62,365 nucleotides of DNA from Pseudonocardia kujensis (GTDB lineage: Bacteria; Actinomycetota; Actinomycetes; Mycobacteriales; Pseudonocardiaceae): contig NZ_JAJSOK010000042.1 in NCBI RefSeq assembly GCF_021283305.1, positions 1 through 62,365 on the forward strand, given 5' to 3'. Positions 16,895-24,730 of the stretch are shown here, one piece after another. Position numbers and translations under genes: made by a program. How positions within the stretch are numbered: the stretch's first letter is position 1; the number at the start of each line of letters is the position of its first letter. The notes beneath the pieces are model-generated. The model saw only the letters and a program-made list of their open reading frames with translations, searched no databases and was not told the DNA's origin.

Positions 16895-18088
16895 TCAGCG
16901 GGAGCGGTACTCCTTGAGCAGGCCGCGGGAGATGATCGTCTTCTGGATCTCGGAGGTGCCCTCGCCGATCAGCAGGAAGGGCGCCTCGCGCATCAGGCGC
17001 TCGATCTCGTACTCCTTCGAGTACCCGTAGCCGCCGTGGATCCGGAAGGCCTCCTGGGTGACCTCGGCGCAGTACTCCGAGGCCAGCAGCTTGGCCATGC
17101 CCGCCTCGACGTCGTTGCGCTCGCCGCGGTCCTTGAGCCGGGCCGCGTTGACCATCATGAGGTGGGCGGCCTCCACCTTGGTGCCCATCTCGGCCAGCTT
17201 GAACGCGATGGCCTGGTGCTCGGCGATCGGCTTGCCGAAGGTGGCGCGCTGCTGCGCGTACTCCACCGCCAGCTCGAAGGCCCGGATCGAGATGCCGCAG
17301 GCGCGGGCCGCGACGTTGACCCGGCCGACCTCGACACCGTCCATCATGTGCGAGAAGCCCTTGCCGGCCTCCCCGCCGAGGATCTGCGAGCCCGGGATCC
17401 GGAAGCCGTCGAACACCGCCTCGGTGGTGTCGACGCCCTTGTACCCCATCTTGTCGATCTTGCCGGGGATGGTGAGCCCGGGGACGACCTCGCCGAAGCC
17501 GGACGGCTTCTCGACCAGGAACGTGGTGAGGTTCTGGTACGGCTTCGGCTGCCCGAGGTCCGTCTTCACCAGCAGCGCGATCAGGTTCGACGAGCCGCCG
17601 TTGGTCAGCCACATCTTGGCGCCGTCGATGACGTAGTCGTCGCCGTCCTGCTTGGCGCGCGTCTTGATCGCCGCGACGTCGGAGCCCAGGTCCGGCTCGG
17701 ACATCGAGAAGGCGCCCCGGGTCTCCCCCAGCGCCATCTTCGGCAGGTACTTCTGCTTCTGCTCCTCGGTGCCGTGGTGCATCAGCATGTACGCCACGAT
17801 GAAGTGGGTGTTGATCACGCCGGAGACGCTCATCCAGCCGCGCGCGATCTGCTCGACGACCAGGGCGTAGGTCAGCAGGGACTCGCCCAGCCCGCCGTAC
17901 TCCTCGGGGATGGTGAGGCCGAACAGCCCCATCTCCTTCATCCCGTCGACGATGTCCTGCGGGTAGGCGTCCGCGTGCTCGAGGGCGGTGGCGTGCGGGA
18001 TGATCTCCTTGTCCACGAACGTGCGGACGGTGGAGATGATCTCCTCCTGCACGTCGGTGAGACCGGCCGTCTGGGCCAGGCGGGCCAT
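16895..18088 (-). CDS. Acyl-CoA dehydrogenase (possible methylsuccinyl-CoA dehydrogenase)
   Basis: 397 residues, the usual size of the family. FAD/substrate motifs are visible: FSMSEPDLGSDVAAI (~128-142), MWLTNGGSSN, and the C-terminal GEGTSEIQKTIISR containing the expected catalytic Glu. It oxidises an acyl-CoA to the enoyl-CoA, passing electrons to ETF. It lies 38 bp downstream of a malyl-CoA-lyase-like gene on the same strand. That pairing resembles actinobacterial ethylmalonyl-CoA clusters, suggesting methylsuccinyl-CoA as substrate, but ccr and ecm are not in the window. Confidence 0.85.
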   Translation of the reverse strand: MARLAQTAGLTDVQEEIISTVRTFVDKEIIPHATALEHADAYPQDIVDGMKEMGLFGLTIPEEYGGLGESLLTYALVVEQIARGWMSVSGVINTHFIVAYMLMHHGTEEQKQKYLPKMALGETRGAFSMSEPDLGSDVAAIKTRAKQDGDDYVIDGAKMWLTNGGSSNLIALLVKTDLGQPKPYQNLTTFLVEKPSGFGEVVPGLTIPGKIDKMGYKGVDTTEAVFDGFRIPGSQILGGEAGKGFSHMMDGVEVGRVNVAARACGISIRAFELAVEYAQQRATFGKPIAEHQAIAFKLAEMGTKVEAAHLMMVNAARLKDRGERNDVEAGMAKLLASEYCAEVTQEAFRIHGGYGYSKEYEIERLMREAPFLLIGEGTSEIQKTIISRGLLKEYRSR

Positions 18089-18126
18089 GTGCTTCCTCCT
18101 CGCTGAAGTCGTGCGCTACCGGGCCC

Positions 18127-19107
18127 TCACGCCTCCGGCGGGGTCCACTTGTCGCTGCGCTGCATACCCGCGGCGCGGCCCTTGCCCGAGATCACCAGGG
18201 CCATCTTGCGGGAGGCCTCGTCGATCATCTCGTCGCCGAGCATCGCGGCTCCGCGCTTGCCGCCGGCCTCCGAGGTGAACCACTCGTAGGCGTCGAGGAT
18301 GTTCTCGGCGTGGTCGTAGTCCTCCTGCGACGGGCTGAAGACCTCGTTGGCCGCGTCGATCTGGCCCGGGTGCAGCACCCACTTGCCGTCGAAGCCCAGC
18401 GCGGCGGAGCGGCCGGCGACGCGCCTGAAGCCGTCGACGTCCTTGATCTGCAGGTACGGACCGTCGATGGCCTGCTTGTCGTGCGCGCGGGCCGCCATCA
18501 GGATCGACATGAGGATGTGGTGGTAGGCGTCGCCGACGTCGTAGCCGGGCGGCTGCTCGCCCACGACCAGGGACTTCATGTTGATCGACGCCATGAAGTC
18601 GGCCGGGCCGAAGATGATGGTCTCGACGCGCCGGCTCGCGGTGGCGATCTCGTTGACGTTCGTCAGGCCCAGCGCGTTCTCGATCTGCGCCTCGATGCCG
18701 ATCTTGCCGACCTCGTAGCCCATGGTCTTCTCGATCTGCGTGAGCAGCAGGTCGAGCGCGACGACCTGCTGCGGCGTCTGCACCTTCGGCAGCATGATCG
18801 CGTCCAGGTTGGCGCCGGCGCCCTCGACGACCTCGACCACGTCGCGGTAGGTCCACTCGGTCGTCCAGTCGTTGACCCGGACCACGCGGGCCTTCTCGCC
18901 CCAGCCGCCCTCGTTCAGCGCGGCGACGATCGTCTTGCGGGCGCCGGGCTTGGCCAGCGGCGCGCACGCGTCCTCGAGGTCCAGGAAGACCTGGTCGGAG
19001 TTCAGCGTCCGGGCCTTGTCGATGAACTTCTGGCTCGAACCTGGGACCGCCAGGCAGGACCGGCGGGGGCGGAGCGGGCGTGTGCTCGCGGACTCCACAG
19101 ACGTCAC
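18127..19107 (-). CDS. HpcH/HpaI-CitE family CoA lyase (malyl-CoA/beta-methylmalyl-CoA lyase-like)
   Basis: 326 residues from GTG at 19107, chosen because GAGGAG lies seven bases upstream; the frame is open to 19152. The CitE fold is shown by RRSCLAVPGSSQKFIDKA, the Mg-binding Glu region FLDLEDACAP, IEAQIENALGL and GKWVLHPGQIDAAN. It should cleave or form a malyl-CoA-type thioester between glyoxylate and acetyl- or propionyl-CoA. It is the first gene of a two-gene unit with the acyl-CoA dehydrogenase. Citrate lyase itself is unlikely, as the alpha and gamma subunits are absent. Confidence 0.82.
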   Translation of the reverse strand: MTSVESASTRPLRPRRSCLAVPGSSQKFIDKARTLNSDQVFLDLEDACAPLAKPGARKTIVAALNEGGWGEKARVVRVNDWTTEWTYRDVVEVVEGAGANLDAIMLPKVQTPQQVVALDLLLTQIEKTMGYEVGKIGIEAQIENALGLTNVNEIATASRRVETIIFGPADFMASINMKSLVVGEQPPGYDVGDAYHHILMSILMAARAHDKQAIDGPYLQIKDVDGFRRVAGRSAALGFDGKWVLHPGQIDAANEVFSPSQEDYDHAENILDAYEWFTSEAGGKRGAAMLGDEMIDEASRKMALVISGKGRAAGMQRSDKWTPPEA

Positions 19108-19476
19108 TGTCGAACTCCTCGTCGCTGATCGGGGCTCGTTGGATGCTGGCACGTCCGGGCGCCGAGCGCGCCGTCAGGTGATTGGTTTCTCACCCACGGG
19201 AGGTGGACGGCGGTTACCCGTCGGTACCACCCCTCCGGTCGGACGGTCCGAGCGGGTGGGTGGGGTGGCGCGGCCGACGGGGCACCGTCCTCCGGTCGCG
19301 CACCCGGGACGGCGTGACACATCCGGCACACATCCGGCGCGGCCCCGTTCCCCACCCGCGAGGGCGGCCGCACACGCCGTCGACCGGGTGTCCGGGGCCG
19401 AAGGGGGTGTGCGACGCCCCGGTCGGGCGCGGGAGCTGGCGGGGGGTCCGGCCGAGCCCAGTGGTCGTGCAGTCGG
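19108..19476. other. Intergenic region without a supported gene
   Basis: 369 bp between the CoA-lyase start and the PhzF stop. It contains short G/C-rich direct repeats (for example GACACATCCGGCACACATCCGG around 19316, in two overlapping copies) and no open frame with a credible start. The part just beyond 19107 should hold the promoter of the lyase/dehydrogenase unit. Confidence 0.5.
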
Positions 19477-20349
19477 TCAGGGGAGGGCGGTGAGCTCGCC
19501 GCGGGAGACCGGGACCACGCCGCCGCGCACGGTGGTGGCCACCGCCCGCCCGTCCTCGGCCCGCACCTCGACGTCGAGCACGGAGGGGCGGCCGATCTCG
19601 GCGCCCTGGGCGATGGTGAAGCGCGACGGGACGTCGGGTGCGAGCAGTCCGCGGTCGGTGAGGAACACCCCCAGCGCGACGGCGGCGGAGCCGGTCGCGG
19701 GGTCCTCGTCCACCCCGACCCCGGCGCCGAACATGCGCAGGTGCACCTGCCGGGCGTCGCCGGAGACGCTCGCGACCACCAGCCCGGTGAGGTCGGCGGT
19801 CTGCGCGCGCACCGCCTCGGCGTCGGGCACCGCACGGGCGACGGCGTCGGGCCGGACGAGCAGGAACGCGTACGGCACGCCCGCCGAGGCGACGCCCGGC
19901 GCCGCCGCGCCGTCGACGTCGTCCGGGGTCAGCCCGGCCGCGGTGGCGAGCAGGGCGGCGTCGAGGTCCTCGCCCACCTCCGGTCGGCCGCCCGCGACGC
20001 GCGCCCCGTCGGCGTCGACCGCCACGGGCAGGAGCCCCGCCCCGCACTCCTGCACGACGTCGCCGTGCCGGATCGCGCCGTCCCGGGCGAGGACCCAGGC
20101 CGCCCCGACGCTCGGGTGCCCGGCGAACGGCAGCTCGACGGCCGGGGTGAAGATCCGCACCCGGTAGTCGGCCTCCGGGGTGGTCGGCGGCAGCGTGAAC
20201 ACGGTCTCGGAGAGGTGGAACTCGGCGGCGATCGCCTGCATCGCCGCCGCGGAGGGTTCGTGCTGCTCGCAGCGGACCACGGCGAGCGGGTTGCCCGCGT
20301 ACGGGCGGTCGGTGAACACGTCCACGACGTCGAAGCGGAGGCTCGGCAC
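19477..20349 (-). CDS. PhzF family isomerase/epimerase-like protein
   Basis: 290 residues from GTG at 20349. The N-terminal half has FDVVDVFTDRPYAGNPLAV and HLSETVF, whose Glu corresponds to the catalytic Glu of PhzF and diaminopimelate epimerase folds. The C-terminal half has the DEDPATGSAAVALG phosphate/substrate loop. It is an internally duplicated PhzF/DapF-like fold in the cytoplasm. No phenazine genes are nearby, so a housekeeping isomerase role on an unknown small molecule is more likely. It diverges from the MgtE-N gene. Confidence 0.87.
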   Translation of the reverse strand: MPSLRFDVVDVFTDRPYAGNPLAVVRCEQHEPSAAAMQAIAAEFHLSETVFTLPPTTPEADYRVRIFTPAVELPFAGHPSVGAAWVLARDGAIRHGDVVQECGAGLLPVAVDADGARVAGGRPEVGEDLDAALLATAAGLTPDDVDGAAAPGVASAGVPYAFLLVRPDAVARAVPDAEAVRAQTADLTGLVVASVSGDARQVHLRMFGAGVGVDEDPATGSAAVALGVFLTDRGLLAPDVPSRFTIAQGAEIGRPSVLDVEVRAEDGRAVATTVRGGVVPVSRGELTALP

Positions 20350-20412
20350 GACACGCAGGGTAGGGCCGCTCCGACCCCGGCCCCACCTGGGACGACGGCC
20401 TAGTCTGTGCCC

Positions 20413-21729
20413 ATGGGCGCGGCGCGGATCTTCGTGGCACGGATGGCGGGCCTCGCCGTGTTCGGGCCCGACGGGGAGCGGATCGGCAAGGTGCGCGACG
20501 TCGTCGCGACCCTGCGGCTCGACGCCACCCCGCCCCGGGTGCTCGGCCTGGTCGTGGAGCTGTCGAGCCGGCGCCGCATCTTCGTCCCGATGCTGCGCGT
20601 GGCCGACGTCGATCCCGCCGCCGTCACGCTGGCCACCGGCTCGGTCAGCCTGTCCGGCTTCCACCAGCGCCCCAACGAGACTCTCGTGCTCGGGCAGATG
20701 CTCGACGCCCCGGTCGCCGTCCGCGAGTCCGGCGAGGCCGCCGTCGTGGTCGACGCGGCGATGGAGCAGACCCGCAGCCGGGACTGGGTGGTCAGCCGGC
20801 TGGCCCTGCGGACCGGTCCGCGCCGGCTCGGCCGCCGCAACCCGGTGCAGGTGCTGCCGTGGAGCGCGGTCCAGGGGCTGACCCTGTCCGACCGACAGGG
20901 CACCGAGGGCCTGCTCGCGGTGTTCGACTCCATGCGCCCGGCCGACGTCGCGGCCGCCCTGTCCGAGCTGCCGCGCAAGCGGCAGCGCGAGGTGGTCGAC
21001 GCGCTCGACGACGAGCGGCTGGCCGACGTGTTCGAGGAGCTGTCGGAGAACGACCAGCGCGTGCTCTTCGCGCACCTGGACTCCGAGCGGGCCGCGGACG
21101 TCCTCGAGGCCATGTCCCCGGACGACGCCGCCGACTTCCTGGGCGAGCTCGACGACGAGGAGGCGGGGCGGCTGCTCGCGCTGATGGAGCCCGAGGAGTC
21201 CGAGCCCGTCCGGCGGCTGTTGACGTACGAGACCCGCACCGCGGGCGGTCTCATGACGCCGGAACCGATCGTCCTCCGCCCCGACGCGACCGTGGCCGAG
21301 GCACTCGCGCACGTCCGGAACCCGGACGTGCCGCCGGCGCTGGCCAGCATGGTCTTCGTCTGCCGCCCGCCGAGCGCCACCCCGACCGGGCGCTACCTGG
21401 GCTGCGTGCACAGCCAGCGGCTGCTGCGAGAGGCGCCGTTCGAGCTGGTCGCGGGGCTGGTCGACAGCGAGCTCGCCCGGCTGGAGCCCGACGCCTCGAT
21501 CGAGGAGATCACCCGCTACTTCGCCACCTACAACCTGGTGGCGGGCCCGGTCGTCGACCCGGAGGACCACCTGCTGGGCGCGGTCACCGTCGACGACCTG
21601 CTGGACCACCTGCTGCCGGAGGGTTGGCGGGACCAAGCGCTCGGGCACGTCGAGCCCGGGGTCGGCGAGCTCGCGCGCAACGGAACGGGACCCACCGGGT
21701 CCGCACGGACGGGGGTCAGGGATGCCTGA
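20413..21729 (+). CDS. MgtE N-domain/CBS protein lacking the transporter domain
   Basis: 438 residues from ATG at 20413 (GTG at 20407 possible). The N-terminus (~1-110) is PRC-barrel-like. An MgtE intracellular N domain follows, with helical repeats such as RPADVAAALSELPRKRQREVVDAL and ERAADVLEAMSPDDAADFLGEL, then a pair of CBS domains (GGLMTPEPIVLRPDATVAEA; GAVTVDDLLDHLLP). The MgtE transmembrane domain is absent. Mycobacteria have the same stand-alone type next to a DUF1003 gene. It may sense Mg or adenylate and regulate another protein. It overlaps the next gene by 8 bp. Confidence 0.85.
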   Translation: MGAARIFVARMAGLAVFGPDGERIGKVRDVVATLRLDATPPRVLGLVVELSSRRRIFVPMLRVADVDPAAVTLATGSVSLSGFHQRPNETLVLGQMLDAPVAVRESGEAAVVVDAAMEQTRSRDWVVSRLALRTGPRRLGRRNPVQVLPWSAVQGLTLSDRQGTEGLLAVFDSMRPADVAAALSELPRKRQREVVDALDDERLADVFEELSENDQRVLFAHLDSERAADVLEAMSPDDAADFLGELDDEEAGRLLALMEPEESEPVRRLLTYETRTAGGLMTPEPIVLRPDATVAEALAHVRNPDVPPALASMVFVCRPPSATPTGRYLGCVHSQRLLREAPFELVAGLVDSELARLEPDASIEEITRYFATYNLVAGPVVDPEDHLLGAVTVDDLLDHLLPEGWRDQALGHVEPGVGELARNGTGPTGSARTGVRDA

Positions 21730-22276
21730 GCTGCAGACCGGCCGCCGCCTCGACCAGCCGCTGCTGGGCCGGCGGCGGATCGAGTTCGACCCGGACGGCT
21801 TCGCGAGCGCCGCGGAGCGCATCGCGCGCTTCCTCGGCACCGGGCGCTACCTCGCGATCCAGACCGTGATCGTGATCGTCTGGATCGGGCTGAACCTGGT
21901 CAGCTGGTGGCTGCAGTGGGACCCGTACCCGTTCATCCTGCTCAACCTGGCCTTCTCGACCCAGGCGGCGTACGCGGCGCCGCTGATCCTGCTCGCGCAG
22001 AACCGGCAGGACGACCGGGACCGGATCGCCCTCGAGGAGGACCGCCGCCGCGCCGAGCGCACCAAGGCCGACACCGAGTACCTCGCCCGCGAGCTCGCGG
22101 CGCTGCGGCTCGCGGTCGGCGAGGTCGCCACGCGGGACTACCTGCGCGGCGAGCTGGAGCGGCTCACCCAGAACCTGGAGGCCACCGTCGACGCGGCGGT
22201 GCGCGGCGAGCAGACCGACCGCCGGCCGGAGAAGCGCCTGGAGAAGCGCGAGGCCAAGCCCGGCCGCCGCCGCTGA
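21722..22276 (+). CDS. DUF1003 membrane protein
   Basis: 184 residues. Residues ~35-75 contain two hydrophobic helices with the DUF1003 pattern (IQTVIVIVWIGLNL; DPYPFILLNLAFSTQAAYAAPLILLAQNR). They are followed by a long charged, probably coiled-coil segment (RDRIALEEDRRRAERTKADTEY) and a basic tail. It starts inside the MgtE-N gene, so the two are co-translated, and the pair may be a functional unit. Role unknown. Confidence 0.87.
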   Translation: MPELQTGRRLDQPLLGRRRIEFDPDGFASAAERIARFLGTGRYLAIQTVIVIVWIGLNLVSWWLQWDPYPFILLNLAFSTQAAYAAPLILLAQNRQDDRDRIALEEDRRRAERTKADTEYLARELAALRLAVGEVATRDYLRGELERLTQNLEATVDAAVRGEQTDRRPEKRLEKREAKPGRRR

Positions 22277-22293
22277 CCGCGCCTGCCCGATCC

Positions 22294-22419
22294 CGCGGGT
22301 CGCGGCCCCGAGCTCCCGCGAGTCGCGAGAACCGGCAGCGCGAGTCGCGAGAACCGGCAGCGCGAGTCGCGAGAACCGGCAGCGCGAGTCGCGAGAACCG
22401 GCAGCGCGAGTCGCGAGAA
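22294..22419. repeat. 22-bp-period palindromic tandem repeat array (family 1, locus 2)
   Basis: Five cores of CGCGAGTCGCGAG start at 22317, 22339, 22361, 22383 and 22405, exactly 22 bp apart, preceded by a degenerate unit at 22294. The 9-bp spacers of the first four are the same (AACCGGCAG). The array fills the gap between convergent DUF1003 and MarR genes and touches the MarR stop codon. It is the same family as at 11181-11350. Confidence 0.9.
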
Positions 22420-22941
22420 TCAGGCCACGACCAGGCGGGCGCAGATCCGCTCGAGCGCCGCGAGGTCGTCGGCGTCGAGCCGGGTCGCGAAATGGCTCGT
22501 CACCCCGCGCAGGTGGGTGCGCGCGGCGGTGCGCAGGCGGTCCAGGCCGGCCGGGGTGAGTCCCGCGGCGACCCCCCGGCCGTCGGACTCCACCCGCGCG
22601 CGGCGCACCAGCCCGGCGCGCTCGAGCCGGTCGACCAGCCGGGTCACCCCGGAGCGGGAGAGGAGCACGGCGTCGGCCAGCTCGGTCATGCGCAGCCGTC
22701 TCCCGGGGGCCTCCGCGAGCTGGACCAGCACGTCGTAGGCCGCCAGCGAGAGCTCCTGCTCCGCGACGAGTTCGGTCTCCAGCGCCCGGGTGATCGTGGC
22801 GTGCGCTCTCAGGAACGCCCGCCACGACGCCATCTCCTCCGGCCTCGGCACGACCTGCGCCGACCGGTCCTTCCCCCCGTGCGCGGACCCCGTGGTGTGC
22901 AGGCCGTCGGAACCGGCCCGCCCTTCGGCGATGTCCGTCAC
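22420..22941 (-). CDS. MarR family transcriptional regulator
   Basis: About 173 residues from GTG at 22941. The start is uncertain: no clear ribosome-binding site is visible and the frame is open to 23025. The winged-helix core is clear (LRMTELADAVLLSRSGVTRLVDRLERAGLVRRARVESDGRG), flanked by helical dimerisation regions. It diverges from mrp. There is no obvious target beyond itself or mrp. Confidence 0.83.
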   Translation of the reverse strand: MTDIAEGRAGSDGLHTTGSAHGGKDRSAQVVPRPEEMASWRAFLRAHATITRALETELVAEQELSLAAYDVLVQLAEAPGRRLRMTELADAVLLSRSGVTRLVDRLERAGLVRRARVESDGRGVAAGLTPAGLDRLRTAARTHLRGVTSHFATRLDADDLAALERICARLVVA

Positions 22942-23006
22942 GTCGGTAGATGCTACGGACGCGAGAGCCGGCGCGGGACCGCACGTAGCATGGGAGGGGA
23001 CACGCC

Positions 23007-24212
23007 GTGACCGTACTCGCGGCACTCGTCGACGAGGAAGGTTCAGCGGAGACCCAGATGTCCCTCATGGGAAACACCAGCACCGAGACCGTCGAGCAGG
23101 CGATCCGCGCCGCGCTGAGCAAGGTCGAGGACCCCGAGATCCGCAAACCGATCACCGAGATCGGCATGGTCAAGGGCGTCACGGTGTCCCCGGACGGCGT
23201 CGCGCAGGTGGGCGTCTACCTGACGGTCGCCGGCTGCCCGATGCGCGAGACCATCACCAACCGCGTGACCGCCGCGGTGTCCGCGGTACCCGGGGTGAGC
23301 GAGGTCCGCGTCGAGCTGGACGTGATGAGCGACGAGCAGCGGACCGCCTTGCGCCGGCAGCTGCGTGGCGACTCCGACGAGCCCGAGATCCCGTTCGCCC
23401 AGCCCGGCTCGCTGACCCGCGTGTACTGCGTGGCGTCCGGCAAGGGCGGCGTCGGCAAGTCCTCGGTCACCGTCAACCTGGCCGCGGCGATGGCCGCGAA
23501 GGGCCTGCACGTCGGCGTGGTCGACGCGGACATCTACGGGCACTCGGTCCCGCGGATGCTGGGTGCGGCGGACCGGCCGACCAAGGTCGACAACATGATC
23601 ATGCCGCCGCAGGCGCACGGCGTGAAGGTCATCTCGATCGGCATGTTCGTCGCCGACAACACGCCCGTCGTGTGGCGCGGCCCGATGCTGCACCGCGCGC
23701 TGCAGCAGTTCCTGGCGGACGTGTTCTGGGGCGACCTGGACGTCCTGCTGCTGGACCTGCCCCCGGGCACCGGCGACATCGCGATCTCGACCGCGCAGCT
23801 CATCCCGAACGCCGAGCTGCTGGTGGTCACCACCCCGCAGCAGGCCGCGGCCGAGGTGGCCGAGCGGGCGGGCTCGATCGCCGTGCAGACCCGGCAGCGG
23901 ATCGCGGGCGTGATCGAGAACATGTCCTGGCTCGAGATGCCCGACGGGACCCGGATGGAGGTCTTCGGCGCGGGCGGCGGGCAGACCGTCGTCGACCGGC
24001 TGACGCAGACCCTCGGCGCCCCCGTCCCGCTGCTCGGCCAGGTGCCGCTCGAGCCGGGTGTGCGCGAGTGCGGCGACTCCGGCACCCCGATCGTGCTGCG
24101 CAGCCCGGAGACGGCGGCGGCGCAGGTGCTCAACGGCATCGCGGAGAAGCTGACCGTCCGCTCCCGGGGCCTGGCCGGGATGAGCCTCGGACTCTCCCCC
24201 GTCCGCAAGTAA
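23007..24212 (+). CDS. mrp: Mrp/ApbC family P-loop iron-sulfur carrier ATPase
   Basis: 401 residues from GTG at 23007, supported by GGGAGGGG seven bases upstream; ATG at 23058 is possible. The N-terminal MIP18/DUF59 domain (EDPEIRKPITEIGMVKGV) is followed by the ATPase with deviant Walker A (GKGGVGKSS). LLDLPPGTGDIAIS also fits. In ApbC proteins a CxxC pair near the C-terminus binds the cluster at the dimer interface. Here that site reads NMSWLEMPDGTRMEVFG, with no Cys, as I recall for actinobacterial Mrp, so it may deliver clusters differently. Confidence 0.9.
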   Translation: MTVLAALVDEEGSAETQMSLMGNTSTETVEQAIRAALSKVEDPEIRKPITEIGMVKGVTVSPDGVAQVGVYLTVAGCPMRETITNRVTAAVSAVPGVSEVRVELDVMSDEQRTALRRQLRGDSDEPEIPFAQPGSLTRVYCVASGKGGVGKSSVTVNLAAAMAAKGLHVGVVDADIYGHSVPRMLGAADRPTKVDNMIMPPQAHGVKVISIGMFVADNTPVVWRGPMLHRALQQFLADVFWGDLDVLLLDLPPGTGDIAISTAQLIPNAELLVVTTPQQAAAEVAERAGSIAVQTRQRIAGVIENMSWLEMPDGTRMEVFGAGGGQTVVDRLTQTLGAPVPLLGQVPLEPGVRECGDSGTPIVLRSPETAAAQVLNGIAEKLTVRSRGLAGMSLGLSPVRK

Positions 24213-24222
24213 CCGCGTGAGA

Positions 24223-24267
24223 GAGCCATGACGCGACGTGGCCTCAGGCCCGATCGCGTCATGGCTC
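24223..24267 (+). terminator. Hairpin terminator downstream of mrp
   Basis: A perfect 14-bp inverted repeat, GAGCCATGACGCGA at 24223-24236 against 24254-24267, with a 17-base loop that contains a smaller GGCC/GGCC stem. It begins 11 bases after the mrp stop. A CTT follows but no U-run. Part of the arm (ATGACGCG) resembles the family-2 repeat units next to it. Confidence 0.75.
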
Positions 24268-24289
24268 CTTGATGCGCGAATGAACCGAC

Positions 24290-24720
24290 CCTAGGTGCGT
24301 TATGGAACCATACGCGCTGACGAGCCGGCTCCCAACGCGCTATAGAACCATAATGCGCTGACGAGCAAGTTCTGGACGCGTTATGGAACCATGATGCGCC
24401 GACACGCCGGTCCCGAACGCGTCATGGAACCATAATGCGCTAACAAGCCGGCCTCGGCGCGTTACGGAACCATAACGCGCCGACGAGCCAGCTCCCAACG
24501 CGCTATGGAACCATAACGCGCTGACGAGCAAGTTCTGGACGCGTTATGGAACCATAACGCGCTTAGGATCCGGTTCCCAACGCGCTATGGAACCATAATG
24601 CGCTAGCAAGCCGGTCCCGAACGCGCTATGGAACCATAACGCGCTGACGAGCAAGTTCTGGACGCGTTGTGGAACCATGATGCGCTCCGGCACATCCGAA
24701 ATGCGCATCATGGTTCCCTC
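24290..24720. repeat. TATGGAACCATA hairpin repeat array (family 2, left copy)
   Basis: Ten direct units and one inverted unit, spaced about 36-42 bp. Each has the core TATGGAACCATA (stem TATGG/CCATA, two-base loop) bracketed by GCGC-like blocks. Spacers are quasi-repetitive: GACGAGCAAGTTCTGGAC recurs three times. The last unit before the aminotransferase stop is inverted (ATCATGGTTCC near 24708). The array lies between convergent mrp and the aminotransferase gene. The open frames across it are artefacts of the period. Confidence 0.9.
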
Positions 24721-24730
24721 GTACAAGCGG

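Noticed and set aside
18127..19107. Citrate lyase beta subunit
   Set aside because: No alpha or gamma subunit or ligase genes; the stand-alone CitE-like form next to an acyl-CoA dehydrogenase fits a malyl-CoA lyase better.
19182..19493. A 103-residue plus-strand frame in the lyase-PhzF gap
   Set aside because: Low-complexity Gly/Arg/Val composition and overlap with the PhzF end; no supporting start signal.
24290..24720. CRISPR array
   Set aside because: Repeat units are imperfect, the spacers are themselves repeated, unit cores are 12 bp hairpins, one unit is inverted, and there is no cas gene.
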